Shown in pieces: positions 28,317-36,137 of a stretch of 64,000 nt of DNA; the stretch's first letter is position 1; every line of letters begins with the position of its first letter. The stretch is from contig JAUHWL010000003.1 in NCBI GenBank assembly GCA_030424545.1, positions 248,001-312,000 of the forward strand, given 5' to 3'. Under the pieces are notes generated by a model, which saw only the letters and a program-made list of their open reading frames with translations, searched no databases and had not been told where the DNA came from. Source of the stretch: Bacteroidia bacterium (GTDB lineage Bacteria > Bacteroidota > Bacteroidia > Flavobacteriales > Schleiferiaceae). Both the position numbers and the translations under genes were made by a program.

Positions 28317-28396
28317 TAAGTATACATTTTTAATAAAGTAAAAGTATAGAACAGCCGAAAGGACAACTTGTTTTACTGATTTAAAAAAAGTATACT

Positions 28397-28999
28397 TTAT
28401 TTCACTCTTTCATCATACGTCCCGCCCATGCTCGGGTTTTCGCCCATGAGGCGCGCCATCATTTCTTTTTTCACGATGTTAAAAATCACCATATGAATAT
28501 CTTCAGTAACTTCCATATCCATCACCGGAGCGTGAACAGAAATCGTGGCTATTTCTTTAATTTTTCCGCCATTAAAACCGGTTAAGGCAACGGTGGTAGC
28601 ACCTTGCTCGTTGGCGAATTCTAAAGCTTTTACAACGTTTTTAGAATTTCCACTGCCTGAAATGCCAATCACCAAATCGTGAGGTTGTAAAAAGTTTTTG
28701 AGCGGCTCAACAAAAATATCATCCCAACCAATGTCGTTGGCAATGGCCATCATGCTGGGGAGGTTGTCGTTCAGGCAAATCATTTTAAAGCGTTTGTCTA
28801 AACCGTAACTAGCACCTTTTAAAAAGTCGCCTGCCGCGTGACTGGCACTTGCGCCACTGCCGCCATTGCCCATGGTGTATATGTTTCCACCGTTTTGGTA
28901 GGTGGTGTAAAACGCTTCAATAAGCGCGTCAATTTCGGTGATGCTTAAGTTGTCTAGCGTTTCTTTTACCAGATTGATGTATGCTGTTGCTTTAGTCAT
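28397..28999 (-). CDS. gmhA: Sedoheptulose-7-phosphate isomerase (phosphoheptose isomerase)
   Basis: A 200-residue SIS-domain protein. The sugar-phosphate-binding loop is MGNGGSGASASHAAGDF (about residues 43-59); further signatures are LVIGISGSGNSKNVV and the C-terminal TEDIHMVIFNIV with the catalytic-type Glu-His. GmhA converts sedoheptulose 7-phosphate to D-glycero-D-manno-heptose 7-phosphate. The start overlaps the hddA-like gene stop by 8 bp, so both are co-translated. The remaining steps are in the 34155 fusion gene. Confidence 0.9.
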   Translation of the reverse strand: MTKATAYINLVKETLDNLSITEIDALIEAFYTTYQNGGNIYTMGNGGSGASASHAAGDFLKGASYGLDKRFKMICLNDNLPSMMAIANDIGWDDIFVEPLKNFLQPHDLVIGISGSGNSKNVVKALEFANEQGATTVALTGFNGGKIKEIATISVHAPVMDMEVTEDIHMVIFNIVKKEMMARLMGENPSMGGTYDERVK

Positions 29000-29975
29000 T
29001 TGTGTAGTGAATCAGTTTTGAACCGTCTTGTTCAAAGGTAAAATCAAACTGGCGAATACCGCTTAATTTTTCTTTCAATTTGGCCTGCTTTTCTTTTGGA
29101 CAGTAAAAGAGCATAAACCCGCCACCGCCTGCGCCCAAAAGTTTTCCGCCCAGTGCACCATTTTGTAATGCCATTTGGTAAATCTCGTTGATAGTTGGGT
29201 TTGTAATTCCGGCTGCCATGCTTTGTTTTAAAATCCAGTTCTCGTGTAGAATGCGGCCCATTTCGTTTAGATTTCCGCTAACCAAATTGTCGCGCAATTC
29301 GTAGACTAATTTTACCATTTCTTGCATGGATTTAAACTTGTCTTCCGCACCAATATTTTTGCGCTGTTCGCTGAGTATGGCACTGGCACTGCGAATATTG
29401 CCGATGTAAAACATCACCAAGTTTTCTTCTAAACGCGTTCTATTTTCGAGGCTCATGTACACAGGGTCTACATTTACATGGCCGTTGGGCAAAAATTCAA
29501 TCACGTTTAATCCGCCATAAGCCGCGGCATATTGGTCTTGCTTGCCAATGGGTTCTTTCAATAAATCAATCTCAATTTCGCAGGCACCTGCCGCCAAACT
29601 TTCTTTGCTGGCCAGCTGATTTTTAATGGCGTGCATATTGTGCAACAAACCCACCGTAAAACTACTGCTGCTGCCCATGCCGGTACCGCCCGGCACATCG
29701 GCAATAGAGCTAATTTCTATGCCGCCCGTGATATTAAATTTCTCTAAAACCGTGCGTAAAATCGGGTGCTTCAAGTCGGCCAACTTATCAACCGTTTCTG
29801 TCTGGGAATATTTGGTTCTGATTTTATCCGGCTCAAAAAACTTATGGCTACTGATGTACATGTATTTGTTGATAGAAGTGCTAAGAACCGCGCCAGTACT
29901 GCGTTCGTAAAACGCTGCCAAGTCGCTGCCGCCACCAACAAAACTTATTCTAAAAGGTGTTTTTGTTATAATCAT
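28992..29975 (-). CDS. hddA: D-glycero-alpha-D-manno-heptose 7-phosphate 1-kinase (GHMP family)
   Basis: A 327-residue GHMP kinase. ATG at 29975 (MIITKTPFRISFVGGGSD) is preferred over a TTG two codons upstream. The substrate loop is PFRISFVGGGSDLAAFY. The ATP loop VPGGTGMGSSSSFTVGLL lies near residue 97, and the C-terminal GHMP motif is KLLGAGGGGFMLFYC. HddA makes the alpha-1,7-bisphosphate and so leads to GDP-heptose, not ADP-heptose. That matches the guanylyltransferase-type domain encoded at 34155-36029. Confidence 0.88.
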   Translation of the reverse strand: MIITKTPFRISFVGGGSDLAAFYERSTGAVLSTSINKYMYISSHKFFEPDKIRTKYSQTETVDKLADLKHPILRTVLEKFNITGGIEISSIADVPGGTGMGSSSSFTVGLLHNMHAIKNQLASKESLAAGACEIEIDLLKEPIGKQDQYAAAYGGLNVIEFLPNGHVNVDPVYMSLENRTRLEENLVMFYIGNIRSASAILSEQRKNIGAEDKFKSMQEMVKLVYELRDNLVSGNLNEMGRILHENWILKQSMAAGITNPTINEIYQMALQNGALGGKLLGAGGGGFMLFYCPKEKQAKLKEKLSGIRQFDFTFEQDGSKLIHYTND

Positions 29976-29990
29976 GTTCAAGGATCAATA

Positions 29991-30034
29991 TTGAATGTTG
30001 AAGGTTCAAAACAACATTGAACTTTCAACATTTA
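29991..30034. repeat. REP-like inverted repeat upstream of hddA
   Basis: Arms at 29991-30009 and 30017-30034 pair over about 18 bases with two mismatches around a 7-base loop, built on TTGAATGTTGAA words. Related words occur at 26968-27006. The element sits between hddA and the toxin gene on the minus strand. Confidence 0.5.
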
Positions 30035-30038
30035 ACGT

Positions 30039-30434
30039 TCAATCGCCAAAGGCGATGTGCTGCGAAAATAACGCGTTTGATTGTGATTTATTGAAAGGAT
30101 TATACCTGCCTTTTAAATCGTTTCTCAGCTGTGCCAAAAGTTTTTTAGGATTTTGTCGGTTGTCCCAGAAGGCAAGAATTTTAATAGAATCTTCATTTAT
30201 TCTGAAGTACAGACTGTAATGTCCCAATGATGAAGTTCTTATCTCACCTGAAAATATGGGCCGTGAAGAATTTGGATTACGTGAAATAAAATCAACTTGT
30301 TTAACAACAGTCTTCGATAGTTTACTTGAATAGCTTCGCGATAAATTTCTTCTATCCCAATATTCTAAAATATCGGTCAATTGATATTCGGCAATTTTCG
30401 TCCATTCAATTTTTAATCTTCGTGACTCAGCCAT
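30039..30434 (-). CDS. RelE/ParE-family toxin
   Basis: A 131-residue toxin-like protein. The N-terminus EWTKIAEYQLTDILEYWDRR and the core SLGHYSLYFRINEDSIKILAFWDNRQNP are typical of the RelE/ParE fold. The last ~21 residues (NPFNKSQSNALFSQ and after) extend past the usual fold end and are encoded by a 57-bp repeat that recurs at 30767. ParE members poison gyrase and RelE members cut mRNA; which applies is not readable. The gene overlaps the antitoxin by 22 bp. Confidence 0.78.
   Translation of the reverse strand: MAESRRLKIEWTKIAEYQLTDILEYWDRRNLSRSYSSKLSKTVVKQVDFISRNPNSSRPIFSGEIRTSSLGHYSLYFRINEDSIKILAFWDNRQNPKKLLAQLRNDLKGRYNPFNKSQSNALFSQHIAFGD
30059..30116. repeat. 57-bp repeat, copy 1 (inside toxin gene 3' end)
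   Basis: This stretch encodes the C-terminal tail of the toxin and matches 30767-30823 in the same orientation with about six mismatches by eye. The normal ParE/RelE core ends before it, so the repeat has probably added or replaced the tail. Confidence 0.65.
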
Positions 30435-30670
30435 TTATCAAGATTTTTCTTCAAATCTTCATGAGAAATCATGCGGCCATATTTTACATCTTCTTCTGCC
30501 AAACGGAGCATTTCTAATTGCTCGGGGGTTAATTCAATGGCATCGTTTCCTATATATTCTTTCGAAGTAGTTGACGAAATAATTTTTTCAATCGATTGTA
30601 GCACATCGAGATTAGAGATTGAAAGAATTTTTTCAATCAGCTTGTTTTTTAAAATTTCTTCTTGGCTCAT
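30413..30670 (-). CDS. Antitoxin of the RelE/ParE pair
   Basis: An 85-residue acidic, helical protein encoded just upstream of the toxin and overlapping it by 22 bp. The C-terminal part MISHEDLKKNLDKWLSHED fits the toxin-wrapping tail of small antitoxins, with ELTPEQLEMLRLAEEDVKYGR before it. No clear ribbon-helix-helix or HTH DNA-binding motif is visible, so autoregulation is uncertain. Assignment rests on size, charge and pairing. Confidence 0.72.
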   Translation of the reverse strand: MSQEEILKNKLIEKILSISNLDVLQSIEKIISSTTSKEYIGNDAIELTPEQLEMLRLAEEDVKYGRMISHEDLKKNLDKWLSHED

Positions 30671-30720
30671 GTTGTAAAATTAGAAAACAAATTCGGCAAA
30701 TTTTATCTGTTTTCAGAATG

Positions 30721-30755
30721 TAGCCCTAACAGGGTTTCAAACCCTGTCAGGGCTA
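30721..30755. repeat. 17-bp near-perfect REP-like palindrome
   Basis: TAGCCCTAACAGGGTTT and its complement AAACCCTGTCAGGGCTA pair over 17 bp with one mismatch and a single central base. The form CCTGACAGGGTTT is a common intergenic repeat type in this phylum. It lies 50 bp ahead of the antitoxin start on the minus strand and could bind protein or stop transcription. Confidence 0.6.
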
Positions 30756-30766
30756 GATTGGCCTTA

Positions 30767-30823
30767 GCTGCGAAAATAACGTGTTTGATTGTGATTTATT
30801 GAATGGATTTTAATTGCCTTTTA
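30767..30823. repeat. 57-bp repeat, copy 2 (degenerate toxin tail)
   Basis: On the minus strand this copy still reads NPFNKSQSNTLFSQ in one frame, but with a stop codon two codons before that segment. It is therefore either the decayed 3' end of a second toxin gene or another copy of a mobile repeat. The rest of the 30671-30937 gap shows only this and the palindrome. Confidence 0.6.
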
Positions 30824-30937
30824 CAGAGCAAAATATCTCTCGCTCTTAGAGCGGTTGTGGGGTCGGTCTAAAAACTATCAAGATGCAGTACCAAACACCA
30901 CTTGCAAAGCCAAGCCCGCTTTTCTATTTTTAAACGC

Positions 30938-33280
30938 ATGAAAAACAGGGCTCTTATTCTTTTTACTTGTTTGGCGTTGTTTGCTCAGGCGCAATTTGAC
31001 ACCACCTTTGGCAGCGGCACGTTTTACGCGGTAGACACTGCAAGTGGAATGCCTATTTCTGGAGCCGCGTTGAATTACAAAGCCATAGCCATAGACGACA
31101 CCCTGTTTGCTACTGCCTATACAGACACCACCAACCCCTTGGGCGAAGTGAACTTTACCGTACCCACCCACTTTAGAATAACCATTGGCATGAACGAATG
31201 GAATGCCCAACAAGGCATTTTTTACCCCAACCCGGCAACCGACTTAAATGTGCTGCTTACCACCAAAGACGACTACACTTTAATGCTCTACGATGTAAAC
31301 GGAAAACTTGTTTTGCAACACCACGCTAAACAGACCGAACACCTTTATGTAGATTTAGAACATTTGGCAGATGGGCTGTATGTGGCTGAAGTGCGCGGCA
31401 CACAAACCACAAGTACCACTGCAAAAATTTACAAACGCACAGGTAAAAAAACCGGTAAGCTAAAGCTTGATGTAGCAGAAGGTTTTGGCAAAGTAGCCGG
31501 AAATGGCGCCATTTACCGCGTGTATGTTACCCCGCCTTTTGGCTATAAAAGAGACAGTGTAGAGGTAACCCTGCAAGATGGTGCCAACGGAACAGTGCCC
31601 ATTGCCGTGCAACGGTACGATACCCTGCGCACCGCGGTGCAATTTCAAGTGTTACCGGCCGTGGAAGGTGTGCAGGTGCATTTGCAACCCAAGCAAGTAG
31701 CCGACCTGCTGCCAAATGTGTTGTACCAAGATAGTACGGCTGCCAATGGACAAACACCGCCTATACATGTAATTACAGCCATAGATACATTAAACCCCGT
31801 ACCCAGTGCCCCAAGTTTTGTGTATGATGTTACCCTTTTACCGCCCAAAGGGTGGGTGCGCGACACCTTAAGCATAAGCGCTGGCGGGTTGCACCAGGTG
31901 AGTTTAAATGCGTGGGATACGGCAACTGCAAATCAGCCAATCAGAACAAGAAATACAATAACTAATTCAACAATTCCAAATATCCCTCTAAACATCGAAG
32001 TACAAATCGCTGAAGATGTTGCAGATACTGTTTTTATAAACTATACTACTAGTGTTGCAGGCGTTGCAATAGCAACAGAAAATAATGAAATAGACACTAC
32101 GGGAACAAACACATTTTCAAACAACGGAACTACATGGATAATCAGTTCACCATATGTACATACCATGTCTGCAAGCGACAGCCTTAATCCGAATTTACAA
32201 TATACAGGTTTTGATACGGCAACAGATATTATAACTGTTTTCAATGGAACTAATCCAACATTTAATCATTTCAAAAACCCAACACCAGTTCCACAATGGC
32301 ACGGCAAACAACGAATAGGAATTACAGCAGGGCAGTTTGATAAAGATTTTAATAGAACAGCAGCAGACAGCGCATTAGTAGTATTCTATAACCAAACACA
32401 AAACACAACAGACACGGTAACACTTGATGTAAACGGTGAAGGGAAAGGACCATGGGCAAACAATGGCGACACAATTTTTGTTGGAAGCGGCTACGTTGGT
32501 GGCGTTGGAACAAACGGTGAAAACCTAAAAATGATTAAAGGTGTTGAAATAGATATTGCAGGTGCAACATTTGCAAACCCAGACACCATCACAGAGTTAA
32601 AATACAATTTCTTACCAGATAGTGTAAACGTTTCTGCACTTGGCGTTACTGAAGGAATCAGTGATCAAGAATTAAAATGGATGCATAAACGTCCAGCAAT
32701 TGAGAACCAACTTGATACAGTGACAATTTATATCAACCCCTCTGGTTTCACATCACTAGAACTAGGTAGTATTCAAAGTGTTATCGATTCTGCAAATCAA
32801 ATTTTTCCGATTTATACCAAAACAGTAAGCTCTCCATTATCTAATCCAAACCCTCCATCAGGTTATCCAACATTTAATCAGTGGATAGATTCGAATTACT
32901 CAAATAGTCTCTACGGAATGAACGTTTCGCAAGGGAGTAATAATCTAACTAATGTAAAGAATGTGGTATCAAACATTATTGGTGAGGGTTTGAATTTTGT
33001 TATTGCAGATTCACAAGTTTCAGCGGCTAGAGCAGAGCTATGGGCTGAGATGTACTATAATCGATTTGCATTCGGAGGAATTCCTGCAAGCTACCAACTA
33101 AGTGTAACTAACGGAGTTAATCCAACACTTCCAACCACATGGGACTTTGCAAATTTCATCCTTAAATATCATTTCGAACATGAAATGTTTAAAGGAACAA
33201 CACCTGCATCAACAGGAACGCCAACGCAAAACATCAGTGTTAACTTTTACTATGATGATAACAACATCACGGCTCAGTAG
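30938..33280 (+). CDS. Secreted protein with T9SS type-A sorting domain near its N-terminus, mosaic
   Basis: A 780-residue protein starting at ATG 30938, with signal peptide MKNRALILFTCLALFAQAQ. Residues ~95-170 (FYPNPATDLNVLL, YDVNGKLV, LADGLYVAEVRG) match the T9SS C-terminal sorting domain, yet 600 more residues follow. From base ~31930 the DNA turns visibly AT-richer and codon choice changes; the first third is GC-richer than its neighbours. The C-terminal part has no motif I recognise. A fusion of an older T9SS gene with a later-acquired segment is the best reading. Function is unknown. Confidence 0.7.
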   Translation: MKNRALILFTCLALFAQAQFDTTFGSGTFYAVDTASGMPISGAALNYKAIAIDDTLFATAYTDTTNPLGEVNFTVPTHFRITIGMNEWNAQQGIFYPNPATDLNVLLTTKDDYTLMLYDVNGKLVLQHHAKQTEHLYVDLEHLADGLYVAEVRGTQTTSTTAKIYKRTGKKTGKLKLDVAEGFGKVAGNGAIYRVYVTPPFGYKRDSVEVTLQDGANGTVPIAVQRYDTLRTAVQFQVLPAVEGVQVHLQPKQVADLLPNVLYQDSTAANGQTPPIHVITAIDTLNPVPSAPSFVYDVTLLPPKGWVRDTLSISAGGLHQVSLNAWDTATANQPIRTRNTITNSTIPNIPLNIEVQIAEDVADTVFINYTTSVAGVAIATENNEIDTTGTNTFSNNGTTWIISSPYVHTMSASDSLNPNLQYTGFDTATDIITVFNGTNPTFNHFKNPTPVPQWHGKQRIGITAGQFDKDFNRTAADSALVVFYNQTQNTTDTVTLDVNGEGKGPWANNGDTIFVGSGYVGGVGTNGENLKMIKGVEIDIAGATFANPDTITELKYNFLPDSVNVSALGVTEGISDQELKWMHKRPAIENQLDTVTIYINPSGFTSLELGSIQSVIDSANQIFPIYTKTVSSPLSNPNPPSGYPTFNQWIDSNYSNSLYGMNVSQGSNNLTNVKNVVSNIIGEGLNFVIADSQVSAARAELWAEMYYNRFAFGGIPASYQLSVTNGVNPTLPTTWDFANFILKYHFEHEMFKGTTPASTGTPTQNISVNFYYDDNNITAQ

Positions 33281-33289
33281 TTTTATATA

Positions 33290-33514
33290 ACCACTCGGTC
33301 TTTCGTTGCTTTGCACGAAATCCACCTCTCCTTAGAGAAAACAACCACTCCGACTCCTTCGGAGCCACTTCTCCTTTAAAAGGAGAGGACATGAAAAGGA
33401 TTAAATAGGAGATTTTATTTAGAAAAACAAAAACATTTTTGACCCCACGGTCATGTCTCCTCCTAGTAGGAGGAGTACCCAGACGAAGCGAAGCTGGTAT
33501 GGGGGAGGTGGTGG
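33290..33514. repeat. ~225-bp direct repeat, left copy, flanking a DUF559 gene
   Basis: It begins ACCACTCGGTCTTTCG and ends GGGGGAGGTGGT. It holds a short palindrome TCTCCTTTAAAAGGAGA (33370-33386) and a hairpin CTCCTCCTAGTAGGAGGAG (33457-33475). About 87 percent of positions match the copy at 33901 by eye. It starts 10 bp after the stop of the mosaic T9SS gene. Confidence 0.85.
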
Positions 33515-33541
33515 TTTTTCAAGAATCACTATTTTTAAATT

Positions 33542-33898
33542 ATGCGCCTACACAATAGAAAATACCTGAAAACCAAACGGCAAGATCTCCGTAATCACGC
33601 AACCCCTGCAGAATCTTTTTTATGGAAGTATTTAAGAAAAAGTCAATTAAAAGGCAGAAAGTTTAGAAGACAGCACAGTATTGAAAACTACATTGTTGAT
33701 TTTTATTGCCCATCAGAAAAACTGGTTATTGAATTAGACGGTGCTGTGCATGAATATGAAAAACAAGCCGAAAAGGATGAAAGAAGGGAAGAGCGTTTAA
33801 ATGAACTTGGTATTCAGGTTTTGCGTTTTGAGAATCAATTTGTGTTTGATAATCTGCAATTGGTATTGAATTGTATTTCTGATGCGTTTAAAGATTAA
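33542..33898 (+). CDS. DUF559 endonuclease-domain protein (PD-(D/E)XK fold, Vsr-like)
   Basis: A 118-residue protein covering a whole DUF559 domain. The leading helix holds ATPAESFLWKYLR with the conserved glutamate. KFRRQHSIENYIVDFYCP supplies the first catalytic aspartate, and KLVIELDGAVHE the ExD pair. The C-terminal IQVLRFEN is also typical. The fold is related to Vsr-type very-short-patch nucleases; DUF559 activity itself is not established. The gene is the only one between two ~225-bp direct repeats, which suggests a mobile or repeat-maintaining unit. No partner gene is present. Confidence 0.85.
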   Translation: MRLHNRKYLKTKRQDLRNHATPAESFLWKYLRKSQLKGRKFRRQHSIENYIVDFYCPSEKLVIELDGAVHEYEKQAEKDERREERLNELGIQVLRFENQFVFDNLQLVLNCISDAFKD

Positions 33899-33900
33899 CA

Positions 33901-34127
33901 ACCACTCCGTCTTTCGTTGCTTCGCACGAAATCCACCTCACGTTGGAATGCAGCAACCACTCCGACTCCTTCGGAGCCACCTCTCCTTTATAAGGAGAGG
34001 GCATGAGAAGGTTTAACTAGGAGATTGTATTTAGCAAAACAAAAACACTTTTAACCCCACGGTTATGTCTCCTCCTGGCAGGAGGAGTACCCAGACAAAG
34101 CGAAGCAGGTCTGGGGGAGGTGGTAGA
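33901..34127. repeat. ~225-bp direct repeat, right copy, flanking a DUF559 gene
   Basis: It begins ACCACTCCGTCTTTCG only 2 bp after the DUF559 stop and ends GGGGGAGGTGGT. Its two hairpins (33992-34008 and 34070-34088) keep their stems relative to the left copy even where bases differ. A short direct repeat GAGGTGGTAGA follows at its end. It stops about 28 bp before the 3' end of the heptose fusion gene. Confidence 0.85.
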
Positions 34128-34154
34128 TGCGGAGGTGGTAGAAAACAGTAGAGA

Positions 34155-36029
34155 CTAAAAAACTAAATCGGCAAATTTCACTTCCATGGCAATCAAATCA
34201 TATTCGGTGGGTTTTCTTTCGGCATACAATTTTTCAATGGCTTCGGGCGAAAATCCTTTCCAATCGTAAAATGTGGTTACGCGAGATTTTAAGGTTTCTT
34301 CATCAATCTGCTTGAAGATTTTTAAATCGGCCAAACTGCGCAGATGTTCTGTGCTGAGCGCTACAATACCTTCTAAAATAATGACATCGTGGTCTTCCAA
34401 TTTGTAATCTACTTGCTGAGCAGTGCGCAATGGATGCCGTGCGTAGCCAGATGCCGCAACTTCATTGCCGTGTAAAATGGCTTCCACATCGCGCTCTAGC
34501 TTGGGCAGTTGGAAGTTGTGAAAAACGTCAACCTCTGTTTCCCGCTCTGATTTTGGCAAAATCCAATCGTCTAATTCCACTTTTAAAACTTTGTGGCCAT
34601 TGGCTTCAAGGGTGTGTTGCAAGTAGGTGGCCAAAGTGCTCTTTCCAGAACGGGTATTTCCTGCCACGCTAATCACAAATGGGCGTTTGGCCGATGCCGT
34701 AAATGCATCATAGATCTGGGTAATTTCGTCTTCAAGTGGTTCATCAAGAATAAAATCAACCGCCTCTTGCATGTTGCCCATAAAATAGTCGGAGAGGAGT
34801 TTGGCGTTTTTTACGCCATGGCCTGTTTTTACACCAATGGTTTTGCAACCTGCTGCTTTGCCTGCCAAACCATCGCGTTCACTGTCTCCAATCATCCAAC
34901 TTTGAGATAGGTCGATATTAAAACGCTCGGCCGCTTGCAGCAGCATGCCGGGTTTGGGTTTGCGGCAATCGCACACCACTTTAAATTCGGGCACTTCGCC
35001 TGGAAAACCGCCATCAGGGTGGTGCGGACAGAAGTAGATGGCATCTAAGAATGCGCCATCGTGGCCGAGTTCGGTTTCTAGTTTTTTAAATATTTCGTTG
35101 AGGCCGTCTAAATCTGTGAGGCCGCGGGCAATTACGCTTTGGTTGGTAATCACTACCGCCAAATAGCCCGATTTATTTATTTTTTTAATCACATCTGCGG
35201 CAAACGGATAAAGCTTCAATTCGTCTGGATGCTTGATTAAATCGGTGTCGTAGTTGATTACGCCATCGCGATCTAAGAAAATGCACTTCTGTTTGTTGTG
35301 CAGATTTCGGGCTTCAATTTTGCCCGAAAGCAAATCGCCTTCTACTTTTTGCAGGCGGCCAGGCGTGCCCATATCTTTTAAATATTCGGGTGTATTGTAG
35401 CCATAAACATTTAGCTCGTGTACAATCTTGGGGAAAATGTCTTTGCCAAAATCTGCTTTTACGCCTGCTTGCAAATGCTTAAAAATGCTTGGCGAAAAAA
35501 TATAAGTCGCGGCATTCACCACATTTCTGTACCGGAAATCTTCGGTGTGCGGTTTAGGGTAGAAGTTGGTCACGCGGCCGTCATCAGCAAGGGCCAATAA
35601 ATCGCTATCGTACGGATGATCATTCGGATGGACAACCAACGTGGCTTCGCTGCCTTTTTCTTGGTGGAATGCATATAATCGGTCGATGTCCATATTGACC
35701 ATGACATCTCCATAAAGCACCAAGAAGTCTTCTTGCAATTCGGGCTCGAGAGCTTTTACACCACCCACGGTGCCCAGCGGTTGGGTTTCTTCGTAATATT
35801 TTATGGCTACGCCAAAGTCTTTGCCATCGCCAAAATAGTTGATGATGCTTTCTTTGAGGTGATTTACGGTGAGCCAAATTTCGGTGATACCGTGCTGTGC
35901 GCATAGCTCTACCAAATAGGCGAGGAGCGGTTTGCCAGCGATGGGCATCATCGGTTTGGGAATATCTTCACGAACGCCTTGTAGGCGCGTGCCTTTGCCA
36001 CCGGCAAGAATGACTGCTTTTTTAATCAT
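34155..36029 (-). CDS. Trifunctional: heptose-1-phosphate guanylyltransferase (HddC) - heptose bisphosphatase (GmhB) - uridine-kinase-like domain
   Basis: A 624-residue three-domain protein. Residues 1-~235 are a nucleotidyltransferase (VILAGGKGTRLQG; PLGTVGGVKAL; LYGDVM) of the HddC type. Residues ~245-425 are a HAD phosphatase of the GmhB type (FLDRDGVINYD; zinc loop CPHHPDGG with CDCRKPKPGM; IGDSERDG). Residues ~440-624 are a P-loop domain with SVAGNTRSGKSTLATYL and LDDWILPKSERE, as in uridine kinase. With gmhA and hddA it would complete GDP-D-glycero-alpha-D-manno-heptose synthesis. The substrate of the kinase-like domain is unknown. Confidence 0.85.
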   Translation of the reverse strand: MIKKAVILAGGKGTRLQGVREDIPKPMMPIAGKPLLAYLVELCAQHGITEIWLTVNHLKESIINYFGDGKDFGVAIKYYEETQPLGTVGGVKALEPELQEDFLVLYGDVMVNMDIDRLYAFHQEKGSEATLVVHPNDHPYDSDLLALADDGRVTNFYPKPHTEDFRYRNVVNAATYIFSPSIFKHLQAGVKADFGKDIFPKIVHELNVYGYNTPEYLKDMGTPGRLQKVEGDLLSGKIEARNLHNKQKCIFLDRDGVINYDTDLIKHPDELKLYPFAADVIKKINKSGYLAVVITNQSVIARGLTDLDGLNEIFKKLETELGHDGAFLDAIYFCPHHPDGGFPGEVPEFKVVCDCRKPKPGMLLQAAERFNIDLSQSWMIGDSERDGLAGKAAGCKTIGVKTGHGVKNAKLLSDYFMGNMQEAVDFILDEPLEDEITQIYDAFTASAKRPFVISVAGNTRSGKSTLATYLQHTLEANGHKVLKVELDDWILPKSERETEVDVFHNFQLPKLERDVEAILHGNEVAASGYARHPLRTAQQVDYKLEDHDVIILEGIVALSTEHLRSLADLKIFKQIDEETLKSRVTTFYDWKGFSPEAIEKLYAERKPTEYDLIAMEVKFADLVF

Positions 36030-36137
36030 TTGGCGAAAATAGGGTTGAGCAATGGAAATATGAAGGTGGGGTTTTTATTTATCGAATAAAGAAAAGGTTT
36101 TTACATTTTAAGTGTGTATTACCTGTAAAATTTTCTG

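Noticed and set aside
28992-30020. Plus-strand ORFs opposite hddA
   Set aside because: The minus strand encodes an intact GHMP kinase; the plus frames are its complement.
31527-31875. Overlapping minus-strand ORFs in the GC-richer part of the mosaic gene
   Set aside because: Higher GC lowers the chance of stop codons; the plus frame has a signal peptide and a sorting domain.
33161-33210. M16-peptidase-like HEMFKGT string at the end of the mosaic T9SS protein
   Set aside because: Only a few residues resemble the motif; the HxxEH zinc site and the rest of the family fold are absent.
34593-34910. 105-codon ORF on the plus strand inside the heptose fusion gene
   Set aside because: The minus-strand frame carries the full GmhB and kinase motifs; the plus frame has no protein-like pattern.
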